Assembly (NCBI GenBank): GCA_023411405.1
Contig: JAEYOU010000409.1
Span: forward strand, 1-5,532
From: Pseudomonadota bacterium
GTDB taxonomy: Bacteria; Myxococcota; Myxococcia; Myxococcales; Anaeromyxobacteraceae
DNA: 5,532 nucleotides
Direction of reading: 5' to 3'
In this document: positions 5,264-5,532 of the stretch, in pieces
Layout: each line of letters opens with the position of its first letter
Numbering within the stretch: position 1 is the stretch's first letter
Program-made: the position numbers and the translations under genes
The notes under the pieces: generated by a model
The model's database searches: none
The model's input: the letters and a program-made list of their open reading frames with translations, nothing else
What the model was told of the DNA's origin: nothing

Positions 5264-5340
5264 CGATCCCTCGGGCGAACCGAATCCCCGACCCACCGTA
5301 CGCCGGCACGCGTTGACCACCTTGGATTACGATCGCGCCG

Positions 5341-5532
5341 ATGTGGTTCGACGCCCTCCTGCACGCCCGATCGCTCTCGCCACGGGACGTCTCCGACCTC
5401 CGGTTCTTCGGCGTGACGGGGGCGCTCGTGCCCTCGGGCGACGACCTCGGCCCCGGGGGCGCCGCCGCGGTGGAGCGGGGGTGGCGGGAGACGGTGGCCG
5501 CGGCGCGCCGGCTCCGGCGGGCGGGGCTGGCC
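5341..5532 (+). CDS. N-terminal part of a putative TatD-like metal-dependent hydrolase (3' end outside window)
   Basis: From the ATG at 5341 the frame is open to the window edge (64 residues). It begins MWFDALLHARSLSP, continues as RDVSDLRFFGVTGALVPSGDD and then an Ala/Arg-rich helix (VERGWRETVAAARRLRRAGLA). TatD-like and related amidohydrolase-fold enzymes start with a short strand ending in DxHxH, followed by a helix and a second strand of the type 'L...GV.GALV', and this matches that layout. Here the segment reads DALLH (residues 4-8), so the Asp and second His are present but the first His is Leu. That may mean altered metal binding or a different subfamily. No Shine-Dalgarno sequence precedes the ATG. 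The gene is divergent from the MCP across 146 nt. The assignment rests on a short N-terminus and is tentative; a DNase role should not be assumed. Confidence 0.6.
   Translation, partial: MWFDALLHARSLSPRDVSDLRFFGVTGALVPSGDDLGPGGAAAVERGWRETVAAARRLRRAGLA

Larger units (their letters stand above)
5195..5340. other. Divergent intergenic region between the MCP and hydrolase genes
   Basis: This 146-nt spacer must hold promoters for both directions. Leftward it has the MCP ribosome site and the possible -24/-12 element. Rightward, TTGACC (5313-5318) resembles a -35 box and TACGAT (5328-5333) a weak -10 box, but they are only 9 bp apart and do not form a normal pair. If the TACGAT box is real, transcription would begin close to the ATG, giving a leaderless message; this is speculative. 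Confidence 0.4.

Noticed and set aside
5195..5320. 42-residue N-terminal extension of the MCP
   Set aside because: The extension is Arg/Gly-rich, has no ribosome site and would place TM1 internally. The ATG at 5194 has a strong site and a normal MCP N-terminus.
5313..5333. -35/-10 promoter pair for the hydrolase-like gene
   Set aside because: TTGACC and TACGAT are only 9 bp apart, far from the usual ~17 bp, so they do not form a normal sigma-70 promoter.
3158..5416. Long open frame of 752 codons on the + strand opposite the MCP
   Set aside because: It is antisense to a protein with clear TM, HAMP and signalling motifs. Its translation is Arg/Gly/Ala/Leu-biased without a recognisable domain, as expected for opposite frames in high-GC DNA.

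Overview
The window is very GC-rich throughout, with GC-rich third codon positions. It carries a C-terminal domain of the AgmX/PglI type, a ten-heme c-type cytochrome, thioredoxin-fold/TPR periplasmic proteins and a methyl-accepting chemotaxis protein (MCP). Together these suggest a deltaproteobacterial/Myxococcota chromosome, with Anaeromyxobacter or a close relative as my best guess. That assignment is inference from composition and gene content; no marker gene is present.

Layout, left to right. Positions 1-362 (+) hold the 3' end of a gene whose product ends in a Pro/Ala-rich linker and an AgmX/PglI-like domain. It converges, with a 9-nt gap, on a three-gene operon read leftward from 3135 to 372. 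In transcription order the operon encodes (a) a secreted cytochrome with nine CXXCH motifs and one terminal CX3CH motif, (b) a secreted thioredoxin-fold plus TPR protein, and (c) a diverged tandem paralogue of (b). Both junctions are 4-nt ATGA overlaps, so the genes are probably translationally coupled. A 286-nt spacer (3136-3421) with several GC-rich inverted repeats separates this operon from an upstream gene on the same strand (3422-5194), a transmembrane MCP with an unusual basic/proline-rich segment in its periplasmic part. The MCP has a strong ribosome binding site and a possible sigma-54-type -24/-12 element upstream. A 146-nt divergent spacer then leads to the 5' end of a + strand gene (5341 to the window end) that resembles the N-terminus of TatD-like metal-dependent hydrolases.

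The most interesting unit is the cytochrome operon. Both thioredoxin-fold proteins have lost the CXXC active site: one keeps only the second cysteine, the other keeps none. Each carries C-terminal TPR-like helices, and both are coupled to a multiheme cytochrome. I infer that they serve as dedicated periplasmic binding or assembly partners of the cytochrome rather than as oxidoreductases. The sequence alone cannot prove this. The MCP and the end genes have no demonstrated link to the operon.
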